Below, piece after piece: positions 47,323 through 56,011 of a stretch of DNA of 64,000 bases. Source of the DNA: Chloroflexota bacterium (lineage in GTDB: Bacteria > Chloroflexota > UBA6077 > FW602-bin22 > CADDYW01); assembly GCA_021324795.1 (NCBI GenBank), contig JAJPIK010000040.1, positions 1-64,000 on the forward strand, read 5' to 3'. Every line of letters begins with the position of its first letter. Positions within the stretch are counted from its first letter, which is position 1. The notes beneath the pieces are model-generated. The model did no database searches. It saw only the letters and a program-made list of their open reading frames with translations, and was not told where the DNA came from. The position numbers were made by a program, and so were the translations under genes.

Positions 47323-48732
47323 CTAAGGCCGACGGCGTTTCAGGATGTGGATCGCACGTTGATCAACGTCCAGGGTCGCTTCTTTGAATGCCTCGGGGAG
47401 GGTGGGGTGGGCGTGTATCGTGTGGACGATGTCTTCAACGGTCGCTTCCATCATCACCGCGACCGCGGCTTCGGCAATGAGTTCGGTCACTTCCGGTCCG
47501 ATCATATGAACGCCGAGAATTTGCTGATATTTCGCGTCGGCGACCACTTTCACGAAGCCCGCGGTTTCACCCATGACGACCGCTTTGGAGTTCGCGGTGA
47601 ATGGATAGCGTCCGACTTTGATCTCCTGACCGGTCGCCCTCGCTTTCTCTTCGCTGAGCCCAACGCTGGCGATCTGCGGATGGCAGAAGATCGCACCCGG
47701 CACTGCCCGGTAGTCCATTTCCGAGGCGTGACCGAGTGCATTTTCGACGGCGACTTCGCCCTCGGCGGAAGCAGTGTGCGCGTACGCCGAGCCGATGACG
47801 TCGCCAATCGCGTAGATGCCCGGCACATTTGTCTCCATACGTGAGTTGACCTTGACAAAGCGGCGGTTCATTTCGACACCAATTCGGTCGAGTCCCAGAC
47901 CCTCGGTATAGGGGGTTCGGCCAATCGCCACCATGACGCGTTCGGCGTGGAGGGTTTCGGTCCCGTTCGGGCCGGTCACTGTTACATCCATGCCGCCACT
48001 CGCGGACTCGGCGATCTGATCGACTTTGGTGCTGGTTCGCACCTGAATGCCCGTACGCTGGAATTGCTGGGTCAAGGCCCGGCCAATTTCGGCATCTTCG
48101 AGTGGCACGAGTGAGCCGAGCATCTCAACGATCGTGACTTGAACGCCAAATGCCGCGAAGATCGTGGCAAACTCGACGCCGATTGCTCCACCACCGGCGA
48201 TGATGACGCTCTTCGGCAACGCAGTGAGTTCGAGCCCCTGGGTGCTGCCAAACACTCCGGGCAGGTCCAAGCCCGGGATCGGCGGTCGTGCTTCGCCTGA
48301 GCCAGTTGCGATAACGACACTGCGCGCGGTTACCTCGTGGGTCTGGCCGCCATCTTCACGGACCTGCACGTGACGAGCGTCGCGGAAGCTGCCGACGCCG
48401 TGGAGATAGGTGATGCCATTGCCCTTGACCAGACCTTCGACGCCGGACCTCAGGGTTTGGACAACTTTGTTCTTGCGCGCCTGGATTTGACCAAAGTCGT
48501 AGCTGACCGACCCGGCTGTGATCCCGTAGTCGGCCGAGTCACGCATGGTCCGGTAGCGCGCGGCGGCTTCCAAGAGCGCTTTGCTGGGAATACAGCCACA
48601 ATTCAAGCAGGTGCCCCCGAGATAGGATTTTTCAATCAGGACGACCCGTCCGCCCAGTTGGGCCGCCCGGATCGCCCCGACGTAGCCGCCCGGGCCACCG
48701 CCGATGATGGCAACGTCACATTCGACGTTCAA
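47323..48732 (-). CDS. lpdA: Dihydrolipoamide dehydrogenase (E3)
   Basis: 469 residues from TTG 48732, GGAGG ahead. It re-oxidises the lipoyl group of 2-oxoacid complexes with NAD. FAD site: DVAIIGGGPGGYVGAIRAAQ; redox disulfide: GGTCLNCGCIPSKALLE; NAD site: IIAGGGAIGVEFATIFAAFG; second FAD site: IYAIGDVIGSAYAHTASAEG; and the C-terminal His-Glu pair in IHAHPTLPEAFKEA. It follows the E2 gene by 44 nt on the same strand. It is the last gene before the IS. Confidence 0.96.
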   Translation of the reverse strand: MNVECDVAIIGGGPGGYVGAIRAAQLGGRVVLIEKSYLGGTCLNCGCIPSKALLEAAARYRTMRDSADYGITAGSVSYDFGQIQARKNKVVQTLRSGVEGLVKGNGITYLHGVGSFRDARHVQVREDGGQTHEVTARSVVIATGSGEARPPIPGLDLPGVFGSTQGLELTALPKSVIIAGGGAIGVEFATIFAAFGVQVTIVEMLGSLVPLEDAEIGRALTQQFQRTGIQVRTSTKVDQIAESASGGMDVTVTGPNGTETLHAERVMVAIGRTPYTEGLGLDRIGVEMNRRFVKVNSRMETNVPGIYAIGDVIGSAYAHTASAEGEVAVENALGHASEMDYRAVPGAIFCHPQIASVGLSEEKARATGQEIKVGRYPFTANSKAVVMGETAGFVKVVADAKYQQILGVHMIGPEVTELIAEAAVAVMMEATVEDIVHTIHAHPTLPEAFKEATLDVDQRAIHILKRRRP

Positions 48733-48776
48733 TCTCTAAGTGCCTCCATGGTGCGAATTGACGACATGCGCATACT

Positions 48777-50018
48777 TTAGACAAAGAGCAAGTACGGGCT
48801 CTCGATTAATTGGCGAACTCGACTCAGAAAGACTGCGGCCGGCGCGCCGTCAACGATGCGATGATCGAAAGTGAGACTCAACCACATCGTCGGACGTACG
48901 ACGACTTGGCCGTCGCGCGCGACGGCACGCTCGGCAATCCGCCCGACGCCGAGGATTGCACACTCCGGCCAGTTGATGATCGGCGTGAATGCTTCGACAC
49001 CGAGCATTCCCATGTTGCTCACCGTAAAGGTACCGCCGGTCACTTCGTCGCGGCTAAGCTGGTTCTTGCGCGCTCGCTCAGAAAGATCCCTCACCTCCTT
49101 GGCGATCTCGAGCAAGCTCTTCTGGTCGGCGCTGCGAATCACTGGAACGATCAAGCCTTCGTCGAGCGCGACAGCAACGCCGATATTGACCTCGGTATGG
49201 ATTTGAATCCCCGTATCGGTCAGGCTGGAGTTGAGGCGAGGGTGCTCGCGCAGTGCCCGGGCGACGGCTTTGACGATCACTTCGGTTGGCGACACCTTGA
49301 ATCCGTGCAGCTTTTGCCACTCGGCGCTCACCTGTTCGCGAAGCTTCATGACCTCGCCAACGTCTGCTTCCTGGGTAAGGGTGACCTCGGCAACTGTCTG
49401 CTGACTGTGAACCATCCGTTCGGCGATGACCCGTCGCATCCCGGTCAGCGGTAGCGGGGTCGCCGCGATAGTTGGCGCCGCGACCGGAGTGGGAGCTGGC
49501 GGCGGAACCGGGGCCGGTCCCGTGGTGGGGATTGGCGTGATGGTCTGGGCGACGGCGAGGACGTCGCGTTCGAGGATGCGGCCGCCCGGTCCGGTACCTT
49601 TTACCTGGTTCAGGTCGATCCCCAGCTCGTCGGCAACCTTACGCGCACGTGGCGTGACAAAAATCTTGGCGCGTGGTGAAGCCGTCTCCACGGCCGGCGG
49701 TGCGGCAACCGCGACGGAGCCTGATATCGCTGCCCCCGTAGCGTGGCTCCCGCCGCCGTTGGTCTCAGGAACCGCTTCGTCGACGCCAGCGATGACAGCC
49801 AATACCGTGCCCACGTCGATCTTCTCTCCCTCTGGGACCACGATCCGCCGGACGATGCCGTCGGCCGGTGATTCGACCTCGGTTGTCACTTTGTCACTCT
49901 CAACTTCAAAAAGGGGCTCACCCCTTTTCACCGAGTCGCCGACGGCCTTCAGCCACTTGCTGATTACGCCGTCATCCATAGATGCCGCCAGTTTGGGAAG
50001 CTTTACTTCGACTGCCAC
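48777..50018 (-). CDS. Dihydrolipoamide acyltransferase (E2) of a 2-oxoacid dehydrogenase complex
   Basis: 413 residues from GTG 50018 (Shine-Dalgarno GAGG close by); an in-frame ATG at 50084 is a second option. Domains: one lipoyl domain (residues 1-78; lipoyl lysine in FEVESDKVTTEVESPADG), an Ala/Pro linker, the peripheral subunit-binding domain (KIFVTPRARKVADELGIDLN, then QVKGTGPGGRILERDVL) and the catalytic core with MGMLGVEAFTPIINWPECAI and LSLTFDHRIVDGAPAAVFLS holding the active His. Which 2-oxoacid is used cannot be told. No E1 genes are present here. Confidence 0.93.
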   Translation of the reverse strand: MAVEVKLPKLAASMDDGVISKWLKAVGDSVKRGEPLFEVESDKVTTEVESPADGIVRRIVVPEGEKIDVGTVLAVIAGVDEAVPETNGGGSHATGAAISGSVAVAAPPAVETASPRAKIFVTPRARKVADELGIDLNQVKGTGPGGRILERDVLAVAQTITPIPTTGPAPVPPPAPTPVAAPTIAATPLPLTGMRRVIAERMVHSQQTVAEVTLTQEADVGEVMKLREQVSAEWQKLHGFKVSPTEVIVKAVARALREHPRLNSSLTDTGIQIHTEVNIGVAVALDEGLIVPVIRSADQKSLLEIAKEVRDLSERARKNQLSRDEVTGGTFTVSNMGMLGVEAFTPIINWPECAILGVGRIAERAVARDGQVVVRPTMWLSLTFDHRIVDGAPAAVFLSRVRQLIESPYLLFV

Positions 50019-50152
50019 GATTGCCTCATCCTCCGGTGTGGATCCGGCAAATCGCCGAACCGGGTACGTTCGTTCGATTGCCATGTATTCGATCTCTGCC
50101 TTATCGCAAGTATGGTAATCGAGTAACGGAAGGATGTCGAGTCAGTGCTCTG

Positions 50153-51427
50153 CTACGAGACACGGGGAACGACCGACCCGGCGTTAGGAATCGCGAGGAC
50201 CGAAGCGCCGACTCCAGCTTCGTTTAGCGCGGCGTCAAGCGCGGCCTGGGCGCTCGGAGCTGGCTCCATGAACATTCGTCGCACCAACTGATCGGGAAGT
50301 TCCGATACCAGGAACACCCGCATCTGGCGGAGGACCAGGGCAATTGCCGCGGCCTTATGCCCACCCAGCACGAACTCGCGCTGAATCCGGCTCACCAGCG
50401 CTTCTAGGCTGCTCGCCGTGGTCATCCACTGCTCGAACGTTGGCTCGCCGAAGCCTTCGGAGCACTCCGCGACGAGGATGAGCGTACCGCCCGGACGAAC
50501 GGCAAAGCGCGCATTGTCCAGCGCCTTTTGCGCTTGATACAGATTGATGTCCTTGGGGTGTCCGCCGGCGCTCGCGACGACGACGTCGGCGTGTTCCGGA
50601 ATGGTAACGCTGTAGGTTGCATCGACCGTTGGGGCCGCGTGGCGGAGCACGGCATTCGGTTGTCCGGCGTAGGCTGCGATGACTTGCCGTTTGCCATTCA
50701 ACACTGTGTTCAGGCAGAAGTCGATTCCGATCATCGCCCCTGCTTCTTCGAGATCTTGGCGAACCGGGTTGTCGTCGACATGCCCGGCCGCCGCCCCGGG
50801 GTGCACCATCAAACCATGATTGTGCTCGATCGTCGTCTTGCCGCAGACTCCGGGGACGAGAGCCTTGGCTCCGCCACTGTATCCGGCGAAATAGTGATAT
50901 TCGACGTTGCCGGTGGCAATCCGGAGGTCTGCCTCGGCGACGACTGAATCGACGAGTACAGGCGTGCCTCGCTGTGTCCTGCCGACCAGCGTCATCCCGG
51001 CCTCTCGTCCGTGCGCGCCGGCACTGTCGATGCAGCGTACTCGCCTATATGCGGTTCCAAGTAAGGTGGCCTGCTCGACTGGAGTATGGGAACGATGAAT
51101 CCCGGTGGCGAAGACGAGCCGAATACGCTCGTCAGCGATTCCGGCCTGGTTCAGCTCGTCAAGGAGCGGTCCGAGCATCTTTGCTGTCGGAGCTGGACGG
51201 GTAATGTCGCTGACCACGATCGCCACGTGACGACGTCCGTGGACGAGCTCGGCCAGACGTGGAGTACCGATTGGCTTAGCGAGAGCTGTGCGGATTGTCG
51301 CGAATTCGTCCCCAACTTCGTCCCCAACCATTTGACCAGGATTGGGCTCGAGGATCCCAGCCAGAGATCGATCAGAGATACTTACATCTTGAGTGCCGGT
51401 GCCGTACTTCAAGTGGAGGGTCGGCAA
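50153..51427 (-). CDS. Nickel-dependent lactate racemase family protein (LarA-like)
   Basis: 424 residues from TTG 51427, with AAGGAG ahead. LarA interconverts D- and L-lactate with a nickel-pincer cofactor. Typical sites: VVSDITRPAPTAKMLGPLLD, ATGIHRSHTPVE, GNVEYHYFAGYSGGAKALVP followed by GVCGKTTIEHNH, including the lysine that carries the pincer and the catalytic histidines. The wider family acts on other 2-hydroxyacids. larB, larC and larE are not adjacent. It starts a unit with E2 and E3, which could link lactate to pyruvate use; an operon is likely, as the gap is 134 nt. Confidence 0.88.
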   Translation of the reverse strand: MPTLHLKYGTGTQDVSISDRSLAGILEPNPGQMVGDEVGDEFATIRTALAKPIGTPRLAELVHGRRHVAIVVSDITRPAPTAKMLGPLLDELNQAGIADERIRLVFATGIHRSHTPVEQATLLGTAYRRVRCIDSAGAHGREAGMTLVGRTQRGTPVLVDSVVAEADLRIATGNVEYHYFAGYSGGAKALVPGVCGKTTIEHNHGLMVHPGAAAGHVDDNPVRQDLEEAGAMIGIDFCLNTVLNGKRQVIAAYAGQPNAVLRHAAPTVDATYSVTIPEHADVVVASAGGHPKDINLYQAQKALDNARFAVRPGGTLILVAECSEGFGEPTFEQWMTTASSLEALVSRIQREFVLGGHKAAAIALVLRQMRVFLVSELPDQLVRRMFMEPAPSAQAALDAALNEAGVGASVLAIPNAGSVVPRVS

Positions 51428-51495
51428 CTGCTTACTCCTTCGTTACTCTTTCGGGTGCCCACGGCACACCGGGCCGCCAGGCAGCGCTTGCTACA

Positions 51496-51544
51496 CTTGT
51501 ACTACCACGTGCGGTCAGGCGTCAAGTGAAATCTTGGCACTTGA
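51496..51544 (-). promoter_or_regulatory. Candidate larA promoter with palindromic operator
   Basis: On the minus strand TTGACG (51520-51525), 18-nt spacer, TACAAG (51496-51501). Overlapping the -35 is TCAAGTG-N9-CACTTGA (51522-51544), a perfect 7-bp inverted repeat spaced like a dimeric repressor or activator site. The rest of the 311-nt gap up to the transpeptidase gene shows nothing else. Confidence 0.4.
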
Positions 51545-51741
51545 TTTGCTCGGCGCCATGGGATGCGTCGCATCAGGCTGGGATGGCTTCGCAGTTCCGT
51601 TCTTTCATTTCATTTTCGCTTTGGGACGCCAAGCCAGGTCCCAGACACCAAAGTGGCGCATCACATTCGACTGGCGTATCGCCGACCGAGTGAAAATCGT
51701 CGGCGAGGCGTCGAGATCCGCAGCATGCTGGAGGAAGCGTG

Positions 51742-52476
51742 GTGAGATCGATTCTGGTGAAGACGGTGATCGCCGCGGCGCTCGGCGTCGCGATTCTGCT
51801 CGTCCGTGACCAGACCACGTTCGCGGCGGGCGCTTGGACTGGCATCGCGGGCAGCGACAATCCGAATATTCGCGCGGCACCCAATACCGAGTCGCCTATC
51901 GTGGGCACGCTGACGTCAGGCCAGCCGGTCCAGATAATCGCGTGGGTTCAGGGCGAGAGAGTCGAAAATGTCAACGAGACCTGGGGCGAGATCGCTCCGG
52001 GCGAGTACGTCTACTCGGCTAACTTACTCAAGCTCCTGCCGAGCAGTCCGCCGCCGGCCCCGCAGACCTTTCGCGGCCACTGGATCGATGCAAATCTGAC
52101 CCAACAGATTCTCACCGCCTACGATGGCTCAACACCGGTCTTCTGGGCGGTGATGTCGTCCGGCGCTCCGGGGGGCACCGAAACGGAAACAGGAGTTCAT
52201 CGGATTTTGCGTCGGGTGGCGAACGAAACAATGAGCAGCGCTACCCTGGCCGGGCCGGTTGAGATTCCTTACTATCTGACCAACGTGCTCTGGACCCAGT
52301 ATTTTACTGATTACGGCGCAGCGATCCATGATAACTGGTGGAAAGGTGTGGGCGCGCCGTATTTTTCCCCCTTTGGCGTGCCGACAAGTCATGGCTGCAT
52401 TGGTTTGCCGGAGTCTGACGCGCTCAAGTTCTGGAATTGGGCCCAGGTCGGAACGATTCTGAACATTCACTACTAA
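51742..52476 (+). CDS. L,D-transpeptidase (YkuD) with SH3 domain
   Basis: 244 residues from GTG 51742 (another GTG 3 nt earlier); GGAGG lies 7 nt ahead. A signal peptide (VKTVIAAALGVAILLV...FAAG) sends it out of the cell. An SH3-type domain follows (NPNIRAAPNTESPIVGTLTS). The YkuD catalytic domain holds HDNWWKGVGAP and SHGCIGLPESDA with the active Cys. Such enzymes form 3-3 peptidoglycan cross-links or attach proteins to the wall. It is followed by a strong terminator. Confidence 0.93.
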   Translation: MRSILVKTVIAAALGVAILLVRDQTTFAAGAWTGIAGSDNPNIRAAPNTESPIVGTLTSGQPVQIIAWVQGERVENVNETWGEIAPGEYVYSANLLKLLPSSPPPAPQTFRGHWIDANLTQQILTAYDGSTPVFWAVMSSGAPGGTETETGVHRILRRVANETMSSATLAGPVEIPYYLTNVLWTQYFTDYGAAIHDNWWKGVGAPYFSPFGVPTSHGCIGLPESDALKFWNWAQVGTILNIHY

Positions 52477-52489
52477 TCGCGTTGCGCAA

Positions 52490-52531
52490 TACCGGCCAAT
52501 CTCTTGTCGCTGATTGGCCGGTACTTTTCTT
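52490..52531 (+). terminator. Intrinsic terminator after the L,D-transpeptidase gene
   Basis: TACCGGCCAATC (52490-52501) and GATTGGCCGGTA (52512-52523) form a 12-bp stem with a 10-nt loop, followed by CTTTTCTT. It is the clearest Rho-independent terminator on the plus strand here. Confidence 0.85.
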
Positions 52532-52670
52532 GCGAAGTATGCTTTTCATTTTTCTGCGTCCTGGCACGGCGGCACTCTTTCGGACTATATCATACCCGGA
52601 CCTGTGAACTGATCCCAAACCCACTCCAGGGATGTGCACCGGGGCGCTCCCAATGCGATGCGAGGAGAAC

Positions 52671-54593
52671 ATGAACGACAATGGGCGCGGACGTAGCATA
52701 CGCGATGTGCTCCTGTGGGCGCTGATCATCGCCGTGCCTCTCGGCTGGCTGATTCTTACCCTACCCGAGGTTCTTCCAAAGAACGACCCAACGATTCCGA
52801 TTAGTCAAGTCGCGGCTGACGTCGAACGAGGCGACGTTCGCGCTCTCACCGTCCAAGGCGATTCCGTCGAGGTTCTCTACACTGATGGGCAGACGGCCGA
52901 ATCGCAAAAGGAGTCGGGACAGTCAATCGTCAACGAGCTAAAAAACCAAGGGGTGACGACCGAGAAACTTTCAACGGTCACAATCGAGGTCGTACCCCAG
53001 TCCTTCTGGTCGTCGATTGGAATCTGGATCTGGCTACTTCCGATTGCCTTTATTGTTGGCGCGATTCTCCTGATGTCACGACAAGCGCCTGTTCAAGGAA
53101 ATACCGACCAAACTCTCTCGTTCCTGAAGAGCCGCGCTCGTAAGATCTCGGCCGATCGCCCGAAGGTCCGTTTTGACGACGTAGCTGGCGTCGACGAGGC
53201 CAAGCAAGAGCTCCACGAGGTCGTCGACTTTCTGAGGTCACCAACGCGCTTTACCGCCGTGGGGGCTCGCATTCCTAAAGGCGTGCTGCTGATTGGGCCA
53301 CCAGGGACCGGTAAGACGTTGTTGGCACGTGCGGTAGCTGGTGAAGCCGGAGTGCCGTTCTTTAGCATCAGCGGCTCGGAGTTCGTCGAGTTGTTCGTCG
53401 GCGTCGGGGCAAGCCGGGTACGGGATCTCTTCGATCAAGCTAAGCGCAATGCGCCGTGTATCATCTTCGTCGATGAGATCGACGCAGTTGGACGTCAGCG
53501 CGGCTTTGGTATCGGGGGAGGCCACGACGAGCGAGAGCAAACTCTCAACCAGATCCTGGTGGAGATGGACGGCTTCGATAAGCAAACCAACGTCGTTGTG
53601 ATCGCGGCAACGAACCGGCCCGACGTGCTCGATCCTGCGTTGCTTCGCCCGGGCCGCTTTGACCGGCGTGTGGTGCTCGATGCCCCTGACGTCGGTGGCC
53701 GCCGTTCGATCATCAAGATCCATAGTCGGAACAAGCCACTTGCCCCGGACGTCGACCTTGACCGCCTGGCGAGTGAGACGGCTGGCTTTTGCGGAGCTGA
53801 CCTTGAGAACTTGATGAACGAAGGGGCAATTCTTGCCGCTCGCTCCGGTCGCCAGGTGATTACGGATGCCGATTTGGAAGAGGCAGTTGATCGAGTTCTT
53901 GCCGGACCACAGCGACGCAGCCGACTCATTGGACCTCGTGAAAAGCTGATCACGGCTTATCACGAGGCTGGCCACGCGGTGTCTGCCCACTGGTTAGCCT
54001 CGGTCGACAAGGTCCACAAGATCACCGTGGTGCCCCGTGGTATCTCTGGCGGCCACACCCGTTTGCTCAATTTGAGTGACCGCCAGCTCTGGAGCCGTTC
54101 ACAGCTCATGGATAACCTTACCTTCATTCTTGGGGGCATGGCGGCAGAGGCGCTGATTTTTGGCGAGACCACGACCGGTCCCGGGAGCGACCTCGAGCAC
54201 GCGACCGACATTGCCCGACGCATGGTTTGCAGTTATGGCATGAGTGAAAATCTCGGCCCGATGGTGCTTGGCCACTTCGAAGGCTATGGAGTCCACGCGA
54301 AAGAGGTGGGTGATCGAGTAATTAGCGACACGACGGCTACGATGATCGATCGTGAAGTACGCCGGCTTGTCACCAACGCGCTCAATCATGCGCGCCAATT
54401 ACTCGAGGAGCATCGCGAGACACTGGACCGAATCGCGCAGACTTTGATACAGCAGGAGACCCTCCAAGGGGAGCTACTACAACGCATGCTCAATGGTGAA
54501 GAGATCGGTGACGTCGGCGGGGGTCGTCGAACCACCGATTCGCCACCATCCGCTCCACGGGTATTTCCGAATCGCCCCGGTGCCGCGGCTTGA
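52671..54593 (+). CDS. ftsH: ATP-dependent zinc metalloprotease FtsH
   Basis: 640 residues from ATG 52671 with GAGGAG ahead; an ATG at 52632 is in frame but lacks a Shine-Dalgarno. Two N-terminal helices (about 12-33; 110-132) anchor it with a short outer domain between. The AAA domain has Walker [41 protein letters not shown] and Walker [16 protein letters not shown]. The protease site is [15 protein letters not shown] (HEAGH), with the third zinc ligand in [13 protein letters not shown]. It degrades misfolded membrane proteins. The tail is Pro-rich. Confidence 0.97.
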   Translation: MNDNGRGRSIRDVLLWALIIAVPLGWLILTLPEVLPKNDPTIPISQVAADVERGDVRALTVQGDSVEVLYTDGQTAESQKESGQSIVNELKNQGVTTEKLSTVTIEVVPQSFWSSIGIWIWLLPIAFIVGAILLMSRQAPVQGNTDQTLSFLKSRARKISADRPKVRFDDVAGVDEAKQELHEVVDFLRSPTRFTAVGARIPKGVLLIGPPGTGKTLLARAVAGEAGVPFFSISGSEFVELFVGVGASRVRDLFDQAKRNAPCIIFVDEIDAVGRQRGFGIGGGHDEREQTLNQILVEMDGFDKQTNVVVIAATNRPDVLDPALLRPGRFDRRVVLDAPDVGGRRSIIKIHSRNKPLAPDVDLDRLASETAGFCGADLENLMNEGAILAARSGRQVITDADLEEAVDRVLAGPQRRSRLIGPREKLITAYHEAGHAVSAHWLASVDKVHKITVVPRGISGGHTRLLNLSDRQLWSRSQLMDNLTFILGGMAAEALIFGETTTGPGSDLEHATDIARRMVCSYGMSENLGPMVLGHFEGYGVHAKEVGDRVISDTTATMIDREVRRLVTNALNHARQLLEEHRETLDRIAQTLIQQETLQGELLQRMLNGEEIGDVGGGRRTTDSPPSAPRVFPNRPGAAA

Positions 54594-54765
54594 TTCGGAG
54601 AAGTTGCGAGGAAGTAAGCCGGGCAGGTATGCTGATAGTCCAGGCGGATGTACTGTCCGGCCAGTTTAGCAAATGAGTAATCTGGTGCCGGGCAGCAGGC
54701 CAGGACAGTGGGTCCAGTCGTAACGTCTGAATCTGAATCAGGTCTTGGCACCAGGAGATAATGGG

Positions 54766-55344
54766 ATGAGACTCGATACGATCGAGGTGATGGTCGAAAT
54801 ACCGCGAGGCAGCCGCAACAAGTACGAGTACGATATGGAACGCCAGCGGTTTCGACTCGACCGCGTGCTTTTCGCCTCGGTCCATTACCCAACCGACTAC
54901 GGCTTTGTGCTCGACACGCTGGCGACCGATGGCGATCCGTTGGATGCCTTGATTGTCGTCAACGAGCCGACTTTTCCCGGTTGCCTGGTGCCGGCCCGGC
55001 CGATCGGTGTCCTGGCAATGCGCGATGAAAAAGGGCCGGACGACAAGCTGCTCACCGTGCCGGACGGCGACCCCCGATTCCACAACATCGTCGACATCGC
55101 TGACCTTTCGCCCAACTGGCTGGCTGAGATCGAATACTTTTTCGCGACCTACAAGACACTCGAACGGAAGATGACCCAGGTCATCGGCTGGCACAACTGG
55201 GAATCCGCTGATCGACTGATCAAAGATGCGCGTGCACGTTTCTTGGAGCAACGGATCTCCCTAGCGGACAAGGGTCAACCATTATGGAACACGAAAACCG
55301 CCGAAGTTTCGGAACGGTCGTCGGATTCTGGGCATTCGACTTAG
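54766..55344 (+). CDS. ppa: Inorganic pyrophosphatase (family I)
   Basis: 192 residues from ATG 54766; AGGAG at 54753-54757 fits this start. The family I active site is present: VMVEIPRGSRNKYEYDMERQ, FASVHYPTDYGFVLDTLATD, and DGDPLDALIVVNEPTFPGC with the three metal-binding aspartates, then MRDEKGPDDKLLTVPDGDPR. Hydrolysis of pyrophosphate pulls biosynthesis forward. The GNAT gene overlaps its end by 61 nt. Confidence 0.95.
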   Translation: MRLDTIEVMVEIPRGSRNKYEYDMERQRFRLDRVLFASVHYPTDYGFVLDTLATDGDPLDALIVVNEPTFPGCLVPARPIGVLAMRDEKGPDDKLLTVPDGDPRFHNIVDIADLSPNWLAEIEYFFATYKTLERKMTQVIGWHNWESADRLIKDARARFLEQRISLADKGQPLWNTKTAEVSERSSDSGHST

Positions 55345-55931
55345 CAAGCGGGCCAAGTCACTGGCCGGAGTGTAGTCTAGAATACGTCGACGTCGGAGCA
55401 AAACCTGACTCGATCGTCGAAATTGCTGGATGGACAGGCTACTCGACGGCGGAGCTAACCGCGCGTTTTAATCACGGGGCGTGCTGTGTGTCTCTTCACG
55501 TCGATAGGGAATGGGCCTCCGTCGGTTGGGTATCGACCGTGCCCGTCTGGGTAGGCGAGCTTTTGACCTGGTTTACCCCACCAGACGGTGACGCGTACGT
55601 CTGGGATTGCGTAACGCGAACTCGGTTTCGCGGACACGGTCTTTATCCTTACCTTTTGAGGGTCATCTGCTGGCAGCTCGCGGTTGGTGGGCATCGACGG
55701 GTTTGGATCGCGACCGAATGGACAAACTGGCGTTCAGAAGTCGGCATCGCCCGGGCAGGGTTTTCGCCCGTGGGGGCCGTGGTCGCGATGCGCTCGGGCG
55801 CATTCACCTGGCGCCGGCTAATCCCGGATCCGGACGCTGGTGATGACCTGGTCGAGGTATTGAAGGGCTCGATTGGATCGGCCAGGCGAAGGAAGGGTAA
55901 TTCCTCGATGGTGGGACGCCGAGCTGCCTAA
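55284..55931 (+). CDS. GNAT-family acetyltransferase-like protein
   Basis: 215 residues from ATG 55284, overlapping ppa by 61 nt. The GNAT acetyl-CoA loop is seen as VTRTRFRGHGLYPYLLRVIC (R-x-x-G-x-G/A type), followed by GHRRVWIATEWTNWRSEVGI and ARAGFSPVGAVVAM, the usual beta5 region. The N-terminal 100 residues are less typical. Substrate unknown. The large overlap suggests that the true start might be later, but no better site is evident. Confidence 0.72.
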   Translation: MEHENRRSFGTVVGFWAFDLASGPSHWPECSLEYVDVGAKPDSIVEIAGWTGYSTAELTARFNHGACCVSLHVDREWASVGWVSTVPVWVGELLTWFTPPDGDAYVWDCVTRTRFRGHGLYPYLLRVICWQLAVGGHRRVWIATEWTNWRSEVGIARAGFSPVGAVVAMRSGAFTWRRLIPDPDAGDDLVEVLKGSIGSARRRKGNSSMVGRRAA

Positions 55932-55932
55932 T

Positions 55933-55991
55933 ATGACAGTGATGCTTAGTAAGCCTGTCATTCTGAGCGACGACAAGAACTTGGAATGACA
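55933..55991. repeat. Dispersed palindromic repeat, copy 3
   Basis: TGTCATTC (55956-55963) and GAATGACA (55984-55991) are perfect inverted ends around CTGAGCGACGACAAGAACTT. A further arm, ATGACAG (55933-55939), pairs with CTGTCAT (55955-55961). It is of the same GTCAT-n-CTGAGC type as the copies near 32.4 kb and at the IS110 site. It lies between convergent genes. Confidence 0.6.
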
Positions 55992-56011
55992 AACCTCGGT
56001 TGCAGGACGAA

